From Mytilus trossulus (taxonomy: Eukaryota > Mollusca > Bivalvia > Mytilida > Mytilidae): DNA of 64,000 bases. How positions within the stretch are numbered: the stretch's first letter is position 1; every line of letters starts with the position of its first letter. Positions 55,125 to 64,000 of the stretch are shown here, in pieces. Position numbers and translations under genes: made by a program. Below the pieces are notes generated by a model. That model was not told the DNA's origin, did no database searches, and was given only the letters and a program-made list of their open reading frames with translations. The stretch spans positions 39,144,566 to 39,208,565 of the forward strand of contig NC_086375.1 of NCBI RefSeq assembly GCF_036588685.1, read 5' to 3'.

Positions 55125-55500
55125 AAAAAGTAAAATCCCAAAAATACTGAACTGCAAGGAAAGTCCAAACGGATAGTTTCGAATCAAATGGCAAAAATAA
55201 AAGATCAAACTTATCAAACGAATAGATAACAACTGTCATATTTCTGACTTGGTACAGGCATTTTTCATGTAGAAAAAGGTGGATTAAACCTTGTTTTATA
55301 GCTAGCTAAATAACCATGAAAGATACAAGGATTAAATTTTGTATTTTCGCCGGACGCGCGTTTTGTCTACAAAAAGAATCATCTGTGACGCTCGCATCCA
55401 CAAAAGTTAAAAAGGAAAGATAGAGTACGAAGTTTAACCTCTCACTTGTATGACAGTCGAATTTAATTCCATTATATTGACAACGATGGGTGACCAAAAC
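55125..55500 (-). repeat. CTCCGAGG family, copy 3, with a nested insert
   Basis: Contains CCCAAAAATACTGAACTGCA and AACTGTCATATTTCTGACTT. After TATAGCTAGCTAAA the family is interrupted by a piece of the GACGAAACGCGCGTC family (about 55313-55437), then resumes with ACCTCTCACTTGTATGACAG. The unbroken order is seen at 15255-15300. Confidence 0.75.
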
Positions 55501-56755
55501 AACGACCTGCAATGGTAAAAATGTCTACAATCTTAATCACACGAAAAAAAACCCAAATATGTAACAAAGAAAAACAGAAATGCATAAAGACACTGCACAT
55601 TAAAAAAATGAAAGACAATTAAGAAATACAACTTTTATCATAACACAATGACGGGAGGTATAAGGACATAGCCACGTCATATATGAATCAAAGAAACACA
55701 AAAATGCATATAGACAACGCACATTAGAAAAAAAACCCACAAAAGTACAAACATTTACCATAGCACAATGACACAAAAAAATACCATAGTACAACAACAC
55801 AAAAAATAGAGTTTATAGAAAGGATTATCAAGGTATAGAATAAAGTTACATGTAGGTGAAAGAATTCAACTAAGAAGCGCTGTGATTGGATGTAAGGGTA
55901 TAACATATTTTTCAAAATTAATTGTAAATAACTACAGTGTGTATGTTAAACTTTACAATCTAAATTTTGAAAAACATAAAAATATTTTGTTATTTTATTC
56001 GAAAAGCCTTCATTATTTTTTAAAAATAAATTCAATGTAAAACGACGGTCGGCACAGATACCATAAAAAAGCTAAATTCGAATAAGAAATGTAACTACTT
56101 AAATCACACAAAACTGTTTTGTCTGGCTTTTTATTATAAAAACTAATAAATTTAGAAATTGTTAATATTGTCGCCTATGGAAGAACAAATACTATTGTAT
56201 TAGATTTAAATTAGTTCTTCGTAAATCACTGAAATCCTTATACTTAGGTTATGATAAGTTGTAAACACAAATTCATCGTCTTTTTCTGTTTGGTTAGTTC
56301 TAATTGAATCCTTTACACAATTTTCGAGACTTATTTGTTTCTCTGTTTCAACTTTATATCTATCTTTGTCAGTTCATCGTAGTTGTGGGTAGACATTCTA
56401 AATTGGATAACTATGAGTATTGCTATATCAATAAAAAAAAACACACACAAGCGATACAGGCATATTGGAGCAGTCATATTATATTGAGGTAGCCTAATGT
56501 ATCTCGAACAAAAAAGACACCTGGTATTGAAAAAAACCCACCAAAAACACTACGGTTTCGACATGTTTATTCAAAGATAACGGAGGTAAAATCAGAGTTC
56601 ATTTTTTGTAAATACAATCTGACATTTTGTTAGATATATAAAACATGTTTTTTGTATATAACATATACAATGAATCTGAATTTCTAACTATAAATTCAGA
56701 TGTTTATTGTAAATAAGAAAAAGAAAATAACACGGGGGAATTTGAACTCTGGACG

Positions 56756-58092
56756 ATGGAACAGCTTAGATCCCGTCTTGTTTTATGTATTGTGGTGGCA
56801 ATTTGTTCTTCAAAGTCAATCCAAAAACAAAACCTGACATTAAGAGACACAGAATGAAAGATTGGAAAACATTGAAAGGATTATTAGGACTTTGAGAATT
56901 TCTCGCTACATTGAAGACCTGTTGGTGACCTTCTGATGGTCGGGTTGTTGTCTCTTTGACACATTTCCCATTTCCATTCTCAATTTTATTTGGAGAATAC
57001 AATTGAAATTTTTAATACTTCTGACAGTAAAGGTAAAAAATATTTTGAAGTTTTTATACTTTAGCAAGTTATGATATTTCATAAATAATTCATACACTGG
57101 ATGTTATTTTCAATTGAACTCTAAGTTATAAAATATGAGATATGTTCATTCTTTACTGATACTTGTTTCATCTCATGTTATATTTTTTTATCTATCCACA
57201 TGTTTACTACTTTCAAACATTTGTTATTTCATAAAAGGCTAGTTTAGTATACGTGCTTTGTTTGGTTACCGCTGATGTCCAATTGACTTTTATCTCGCAT
57301 ATCATGTCTAATTAAAATTATGTAAACTTTTCAATTTTGGTGAAAATAGTATTCATAATACTTTATATAAAAGTTATAAAAAAAGACAAAAGCATTGCTC
57401 CTTAATACATTTTCCCCGTTAGTTCTTATGAAACTTAAACATTTCTTAAATATTGTCCATGGTTTGTCTTAATTCTAAGTGTAAGACAAGTCGTACTTTA
57501 TATACTTTTTTTTAAAGCCATATTGTTTTCCTGTGCTATCTTTGACAAATGAGTCATTTTTTCACGTTTTTATTTGACAAAGGGTTTCTTTTTAGCATGC
57601 ATTTTCTAACGTCTATCTTTTTTTTTAATTCATTCAAACACATATTTTGACAGGTTTCTTTTTCTTTTAGGATCAGTTAATGACCCAGTAATGTTCTACA
57701 AAGTTATAAATTCAGGAACTATACCGCTTAATGCAAAATCTACTGTCGTTTTTGAAACAGTTATTTTGAATGTTGGAGGACATTACAATAAACACGATGG
57801 CGTTTTTGTCGCTCCTAGAGAGGGATACTACTTGTTCTCCTGGACAGTTACTATTGATCACAATGATTGTGCTGTTTCTGAACTTGTGGTGGAGAATAAG
57901 ATTATTTCAACTGCAGGAGAAACCGGCACGGAAACCAATCACCGTTCCGCATCAATGACTGCTTTGTGCAGGATTCAGAAGAGTGAGCATGCTTTTATTA
58001 GAACAACCAGTTACGGTAGCACCAATGTGTTCTATAGTATTAATCGATACCCACAAACAACATTTCTTGGAATACTAGTGCATGGAATATAA
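56756..58092 (+). pseudogene. C1q gene 3: broken first exon, intact C1q exon
   Basis: Exon 1 (56756-57032) begins as a clear paralogue of gene 2 exon 1 (MEQLRSRLVLCIVVAICSS, then SIQKQNLTL) but reaches TGA at 56855-56857 after 33 codons. Relative to gene 2 it has a frame change near 56843 (two bases lost or one gained). It also carries a 90-bp repeat insert at 56899-56988, flanked by TTTGAGAA and TTTGGAGAA. The coiled-coil codons go on in another frame on both sides of the insert, up to a donor GGTAAAA. Exon 2 (57671-58092), with acceptor TCTTTTAG and phase 1, is open throughout and encodes an undamaged C1q domain (NVGGHYNKHDGVFVAP, YLFSWTV, SASMTALCRI, TTFLGILVHGI). The intact exon 2 suggests recent loss, or rescue by another first exon not seen here. 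Confidence 0.8.
56899..56988 (+). mobile_element. 90-bp retroposon 3' end inserted in C1q gene 3 exon 1
   Basis: Reads TTTCTCGCTACATTGAAGAC ... GACACATTTCCCATTTCCAT to TCAATTTTAT, the 3' module of the family at 20795-20955. Near-identical direct repeats flank it (56891-56898 and 56989-56997). A 5'-truncated insertion by target-primed reverse transcription fits. Confidence 0.85.
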
Positions 58093-58127
58093 GAAAACTT
58101 CATAGAATATCGTTTCCTGAAAAGAAC

Positions 58128-58320
58128 ACCGTGTATCATCAGTACACCGGATATAGGTACTAACCAAGCGGGCGTGATCGATTTTGATCGAATTTCAGAT
58201 GTTGAGAAATGTACACTGAATGCTGTTAAAACAAAGCAAAGATGTTTGTTACCGTGTCAGTTCAAAATCGATCATGTCAGCTTGGTTAGTACCTATATTC
58301 GCTGTACGATGATACAAGGT
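58128..58320. mobile_element. 193-bp foldback MITE in the 3' flank of C1q gene 3
   Basis: The two ends are inverted copies over about 60 bases at roughly 80-90% identity: ACCGTGTATCATC...GATATAGGTACTAACCAAGC on the left and GCTTGGTTAGTACCTATATT...GATGATACAAGGT on the right, both with ATCGATTTTGA-type inner ends. It lies between the stop codon (58092) and the first AATAAA (58365-58370), so it would be in the 3' untranslated region as a long hairpin. Confidence 0.83.
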
Positions 58321-58364
58321 GAAGAAGGTTAACAACTGCTTATGTTATACTTTTGACTCATACG

Positions 58365-58370
58365 AATAAA
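58365..58370 (+). terminator. Candidate polyadenylation signal after C1q gene 3
   Basis: AATAAA, the first after the stop codon, downstream of the foldback element. Confidence 0.4.
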
Positions 58371-58379
58371 ATAATTGTT

Positions 58380-60140
58380 TCTTTTTCTTCTAATTTATAA
58401 CCCGATTATATCATGAAATAAAACTAATAAAATACAATATAAACACTTTTTTCTGATCAGTGTTAGTTTACTATAAAATTCAAGAGAACCATTTGAGTAT
58501 TTTCAATGTAAAATGTTTGTTCAATTCGAGGTTGAATGTTGGTATTATATATATATGTTCATTTGTCTACAAAAAACAGCAGACTCTTCAGTGACAAACA
58601 TTGTAGTCATGAATATTTTTATTTTTTTTTCACTTAAAATTACAACTTCCCATACTCAATAGAATAAACAAATACCTCGTCTCATGAATCAAAGCATTGT
58701 CTACAAAATGAGGTTCCTAGATACTTATTTTGTGTTTTGATTTTTGCAAAATCTTACTATTTGAGGTTGCACATTTTAAATACAGCTGTTTCTCATACCA
58801 CGCCTCTTTTTGGGAGATCTAGAATATTCATAGAAAATTAATTTTCTTTACATACTGGTTCCCAGTTATGCTTTCTGTGTTCCATCTGATAGAGACATAA
58901 CTTGGGAATGTTACCAGTAAATATACATGTGTATATTGTTTATATTGAAATATGTGGTAACCTTTCATTCGAGGTAGGGGGAGTTCAGAAAATTAGTGTT
59001 AGTTTAAACTTTGAGAAGTTCAGGGCATTTAAACGTTGAAAAATGCCGCACAGCCTATATTTTGACATTTGAAAAAAATTGTAGTACATGTGAACTTTCA
59101 ATTCTAGAACCCCACTGATTCAATAAACAAATACAGCAAGTATGACATATTGCCGACAATAAATTTGTTTAGTTTAGTTGTGTTTTACTTCACCCAATAG
59201 TCGGTAAACTAACGGTTAATAATTGAACACCCTTTTATTAAAACATAAAAGTTATACTAATCTTTGTATCACGTAAACACCAGTGAACATGAGATTCAGA
59301 ATACCACCAAAACTTACAAGGTTTGCTACGGGTCTTAATATTTTTATCGATGCGAACAGATGGACGACTTCAAAATGGAATATATGATGGTTTCAACTTT
59401 CTGATCGCCAACTTCCCTTTCTCGGTACAATGAAGTTGCAAATCCCCTGCCTTTTGTCGTAGCATATATAATTTCATGTTTACAAAGAGTGTTAAGAACT
59501 CAAAAAATTCTCCAACAAACTTTTGTGGAAGAAGGACTGAAATTGACACTTAATCAGTATATAAACAGTCACTTTTACGAATTGTTGGACTACTGATGTG
59601 TCCGTGTATATCAACTCATAAATAAAGTGTTTTGACGTGTTTCCCTAAGTTTTCGTACGGTTATTACCCGGATTTGTATTTTTCTCATTCGATTTATGAA
59701 TTTCGAACAGCGATATACTACTTTTGCCTTTATTTGAAATTCTTAGACCTTAATAACTAGAGGAGTAGCTTTAATCTGTTGATTTACCGATTGCGGTCTG
59801 TTACCGATAAGGACATTTTGACTGAGTTTGGATTTGCATAGCGGTTGATGGATGCACAACAGGTCGCACACTAATAAGCTCCTTTTAGACTAAAGTTTCT
59901 GTTAGGGGTGCTTTTAAATGTATATCAGATTGTTTAATTTCATACACAGTCAGCTTTTGTTAAATCATCGATTGCCCAAAAATAAATATTATTAATTACA
60001 CCTATTATCAGTGAAGAAACATAATGTGTACATGTAATGTATATTAACAAATTATATTTATAGTGTTTCAAAAGTATATATCTTTGATATTCTTTTCGGA
60101 TTATTAACATGCTCAGGACATATGAATCATATCAAGCAAA
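58380..60140. other. No gene seen
   Basis: AT-rich intergenic sequence without recognised features. Confidence 0.4.
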
Positions 60141-60144
60141 TAAA

Positions 60145-60790
60145 GAAAAAAAGCAAATGAGTAGATATAGGAAGATGTGGTGTGAGGGTCAATGAGACAA
60201 ATCTCCATCCAAATAACAATTTGAAAAAGTAACCCATTACAACCTTTTATTGCAAAACTTATGATGCCGAAAATTTCCCCCGACTGTTCAAGACTACCCC
60301 AAAGCACCGTTTCAGCTTCGCTGGGCGGCGACCATATTACATATTCGTATTGAAGAACACAGCCACAGGGTAATTGTAACTAATTGTGAATTATATCTGG
60401 CAAAGAAATCTAAAAATACCTTTGTAAATTGACCGATATATGGTCCTGGGAAATACAGAAATTATATTAACATGAAGACCACGATGCTCAACCTGATATG
60501 ATTTAGATTAAAAACTTGACAAAAAATATCATTTGAATAGAAGAAGGTAAATTCACAAAAATACTGAACTCAGAGGAGAATCCAATCGGAAAGTCCATAA
60601 TCACATGGCAAAATCAAATGGCAAAAACACATCAAAAACAAATGGACAAGAATTCTTGAATTGGTACAGGCATTTTCAAATGTAAAAATGGTGGATTAAA
60701 GTTGGTTTTAACGCGTCAAACCTCCCACTTTGATGACGGTCTCGTCAAATTCCGTTATATTTACAATGATGCGTGAACTAAACAGACATA
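60145..60790 (-). repeat. Minus-strand dispersed repeats
   Basis: 60145-60320 is from the GTTGTCTCATTG-related family (GGAAGATGTGGTGTGAGGGT, CAATGAGACAAATCTCCATC). 60545-60790 is CTCCGAGG family copy 4 (AAATACTGAACTCAGAGGAG, AATTGGTACAGGCATTTTC, CACTTTGATGACGGTCTC). Confidence 0.62.
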
Positions 60791-61214
60791 ATAAATAAAA
60801 TAGTCAAAATATGGGTACAGCAGTCATCATTGTTTAACAATTTTTAAAGGAACAATTTAACAGAACGCAAAAAAAAATCTATGTACAAACACATTCATTG
60901 ATTCGCGTGTATGGCGTCAGAAAATTTTACTTTCCAAATTGATTTTCCTCTAAGCTCAGTATTTTTGTTATTTTACATTTTTCTAATTCATAATAGAAAT
61001 ATGTCATTATGACATACAATAGAAAAATATTATATTGACGGGATCTTTTAAGGTACAGAATCACGTTATAAGAATAAAAAAAAACCCACAAAAAGTCGCA
61101 TATATACAAAGCACACTAGCAAAAAATGAAAGATAATACAAACACACTGACGTGATTTTTAAGTACCGAGCCACGTTAAATGAAGATCACATCAAACCAT
61201 CCAACAGCAAAAGT

Positions 61215-61395
61215 AATATTAATAATGAGGGAGGGTAGGAGGGGTCCTGATCCCGAGGTCCCGGGCTTGAAAACACGAAATACCGAGGTCCAGAAGTTCG
61301 AAAAAAATATTCCCAGATCTCGAAAGGGTCAATCCCAAAATCCCGAGCTAAAAACACCCGATCCCGACAAAGGTCCTATCCCCCTCAATAATAGA
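61215..61395 (+). repeat. GC-richer repeat of ATCCCGA-type motifs
   Basis: GATCCCGAGGTCCCGGGCTT and related ATCCCGA/CCCGAG words recur about eight times. The 85-codon frame over it (PDPEVPGL..., NPELKTPDPDKG) is a product of the motif and not a recognised protein. Confidence 0.65.
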
Positions 61396-61549
61396 ACAAA
61401 GACAAACGAAAGACAATATAACACGTTATTAAGATGATAAACAACATTAGTATGCAGAATCTATACATCAAGACCATCATGTATTATTTGTAAAGTTGAT
61501 ACGGAATATTTATCAAGAAGGTCTTAGTACCTTCCGATGAACTTTTTAC

Positions 61550-62020
61550 GAACAAGAATGTGTCCAAAGTACACGGATGCCCCTCTTGCATTATCATTTT
61601 CCATGTTCAATGGACTGTGAAATTCAGTAAAAATCTAATTTGGCCTTAAAAGTAAAAAGATCAACTAATAAGGAACATGTGTACTAAGTTTCAAGTTGAT
61701 TGGACTTTAATTTCATTAAAAACTACCTTGACCTAAAACTTTAAACTGAAACTCATACTTTTAATTTCTATGTTCAGTGGACCATGAAAATGGGGTCAAA
61801 AGTCTAATTTGGTTTTAAAATAAGAAAGATCATATCATAAGGAACATGTGTACTAAGTTTCAAGTTGATTGGACTTCAGCTTCATCAAAAACTACCTTGA
61901 CCAAAAACTTAAACCTGAAGTGGGAGGAACGGACGGACAGACGGACGATACGACGAACAGACGGAAGGACGCATAGACCAGAAAACATAATGCCCTTCTA
62001 CTATCGTAGGTGGGGCATAA
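61550..62020 (+). repeat. ACAAGAATGTGTCC element, copy 1
   Basis: Starts ACAAGAATGTGTCCAAAGTA, has two internal copies of a segment with GGAACATGTGTACTAAGTTT and CAAGTTGATTGGACTTCAG or a close variant, then a GACGGACAGACGGACG run and ends CTACTATCGTAGGTGGGGCA. No coding frame of note. Confidence 0.85.
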
Positions 62021-62086
62021 AAATGACGAGACGTGATTTGAATTCATCACGAGGAAGTGCATCGCAGTTAAAAAAATAGCTATAAC

Positions 62087-62546
62087 AAGAATGTGTCCAA
62101 AGTACACGGATGCACCACTTGCACTATCATTTTCCATGTTCAATGGACCGTGAAATTGGATAAAAAATATAATTAGGCATAAAAATTAGTAAAGATGATA
62201 TTATAGGGAACATGTGTACTAAGTTTCAAGTTGATTGGACTTCAACTTCATCAAAAACTACCTTGACCAAAAACTTTAACCTGAAACATGCACTTTCATT
62301 TTCTATGTTCAGTGGACCGTGAAATTGGAGTCAAAAGTTCAATTTGGCTTTAAAATTAGAAAAATCATATCATAAGGAACATGTGTATTAAGTTTCAAGT
62401 TGATCGGACTTCAACTTCATCAAAAACTACCTTGACCAAAAACTTTAACCTAAAGCGGGACAGACGGACGAACGAACGGACGGACGAACGGACGCACAGA
62501 CCAGAAAACATAATGCCCCTCTACTATCGTAGTAGGGGCATAAAAA
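62087..62546 (+). repeat. ACAAGAATGTGTCC element, copy 2
   Basis: Same structure: two internal copies of the GGAACATGTGTACTAAG segment (the second with GTATTAAG), a GACGGACGAACG run, and end CTACTATCGTAGTAGGGGCA. It starts only 67 bases after copy 1 ends. Confidence 0.85.
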
Positions 62547-63099
62547 GGAACAGAAACTGACTGAAAGGCTGAGTAGCCATGTTACATTTTTATAAAAAAA
62601 ATACTCTCAATTCCCTTAGGTCGTCCGAAATAGAAAATAAAATTTAAAACTATTTTACGTTTACTATAACATGTATAATAAAGTAAAAGACAAACGGATT
62701 ACATAAATATGTTAACTGTATCAGTATTACAATTCCGAGTTCCGTTTACATAATGCTCACCATTAATGCTTATCTTAATAGTTGGAAATTACGCTCCCGC
62801 CTGAAAATAATACTTATTTTTGCTTATTTCTGGCGCCAAACAAAATCGGGTTTCGTTATGATGAACATGATGAATGTGGAGAAAAAAACTCAAAATCCAT
62901 CAATCAATTAATGATATTTATAACATAGTAAAATACCCCGATGAACTGTCAAACAATCATAATAATAAAATTTTTAATAATAAAAGTATAGATTCTTTAT
63001 TCATTTTTTTATTTAAAGAGGGTAAAAAAAATATATTTTTAAAAATTACAAAAAAACTAATCTTCCCTGAGTCCACACACACACACTACAATACAATCA

Positions 63100-63376
63100 A
63101 CAAGAATGTGTCCTTAATTTAGTACACGAATGCCCCACTCGCACTTTCATTTTCTATGTTCAGTGGACCGTGACATTGGGATAAAAACTCTTTTGCATTA
63201 AAATAAGAAAGATCATATCATAGGGAACATGTGTACTAAGTTTCAAGTTGATTGGAATTCAATTTCATCAAAAACTACCTTGACCAAAAACTTTAACCTG
63301 AAGCGGGACAGACGGACGAACGGACGCACATACCAGAAAACATAATGCCCCTCTACTATCGTAGGTGGGGCATACA
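63100..63376 (+). repeat. ACAAGAATGTGTCC element, copy 3 (one internal unit)
   Basis: Start ACAAGAATGTGTCC, with only one GGAACATGTGTACTAAG segment, a shorter GACGGACGAACG run and end GTAGGTGGGGCA. The length difference shows that internal units are gained or lost. A CA microsatellite lies just before it (63074-63086). Confidence 0.85.
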
Positions 63377-63379
63377 AAC

Positions 63380-64000
63380 GACATTATTTACAGTCTAGTA
63401 GTCCAGTAGTCTAGTATATCCTAGCTGTTTTGGATAAGACGAAAAAACATTTGTTATCCATAAAATTTAGTTAAGAACGCCACACAACCATTATAATATA
63501 CTGTATATTACTGTATACATCACTTTATGACCCCAAACACGATGTTTAAAAATGAAACCATTTCAACTCGGCCCACAGCCCACACTTAATTGGTGCCACT
63601 TTCTAAGAAAATCGCCCCACACTTGATTACCAGGTCACCCTTCTTTTAAGAAAAGGGAAACATATCATTGAACAATCAATCTTACAACTTCCCTTAATTG
63701 TGAAAACATAGCTAAATACCAGGACGCACTCTCTTTTAAACTAATGTCATTGTCATATTACAATTAATGTTTAACATTGTGTAATATCCGGATGAACTCT
63801 ATTATACGCCAATGAGATTGTTATATCACAACCAATAAATGTTTTAACATGACATAATACCCTGAACTCACATACATTCATGGATATTTTTCAGGTCCTT
63901 AAACAAAGAAATAACATTCATTTGGTAAACAATGCGTATATATATACTATCCAACTTTAACCTACGCATTATCATGTTAGCATATATGCAGAGATTTTCT
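63380..64000. other. No gene seen; weak 85-bp periodicity
   Basis: 63720-63880 shows loosely repeated blocks (ATTAATGTTTAACATTGTGT and AATAAATGTTTTAACATGAC, each followed by AATA-C and GATGAACTC or CTGAACTC). Otherwise nothing recognised. Confidence 0.35.

Noticed and set aside
61180-61437. 85-codon Pro/Asp/Lys-rich frame.
   Set aside because: Product of the ATCCCGA-type repeat; no start context or homology recognised.

Overview
The window is eukaryotic, AT-rich DNA with spliced genes, long introns and dense dispersed repeats. It most probably comes from a marine bivalve close to Mytilus. Three signs point there: a small cluster of secreted single-domain C1q genes (a family greatly expanded in mussels), a spliced FAIM-like gene, and several repeat families that I recall as abundant in Mytilus DNA. 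The genus rests on memory and inference, not on a search.

Layout. 1-3.7 kb: 5' part of a non-LTR retrotransposon on the minus strand. It has a gag-like ORF1 with two zinc knuckles, an unrecognised 469-residue middle ORF, and an ORF2 that begins with an intact-looking endonuclease and runs off the left edge. 4-10.6 kb: mostly non-coding, with a composite repeat (8.0-9.6 kb) invaded by a terminal-inverted-repeat element, then a minisatellite. 10.7-37.2 kb: one plus-strand gene encoding a protein made of the C-terminal half of FAIM. It has two alternative first exons (10740, 11143), each splicing in phase to the same three downstream exons (27326, 32186, 37024). Its introns hold a LINE 3' fragment, a 360-bp tandem array, MITE-like inverted repeats and an array of 136-bp units that repeats the 5' splice site of one exon. 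37.2-42 kb: no gene; a minisatellite and a tRNA-derived SINE.

42.2-58.1 kb: three plus-strand C1q-domain loci. The first is intact (signal peptide + C1q). The second is intact (signal peptide + coiled coil + C1q). In the third, the first exon is broken by a frameshift and by a 90-bp retroposon with target-site duplication, while its C1q exon stays open. Diverged copies of promoter and intron sequence between them suggest growth by segmental duplication with loss of exons. 58.1-64 kb: no gene; a hairpin element after the third C1q locus, then several copies of bivalve-type dispersed repeats.

How the genes relate: the C1q proteins are predicted to be secreted lectin-like immune recognition molecules. 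The FAIM-like protein is predicted to be intracellular and linked to apoptosis or proteostasis. Nothing in the sequence ties the two together beyond proximity. The most unusual items are the three-ORF LINE with an ATGA junction, the half-FAIM gene with paired first exons and a tandem splice-donor array, and the dying third C1q gene.
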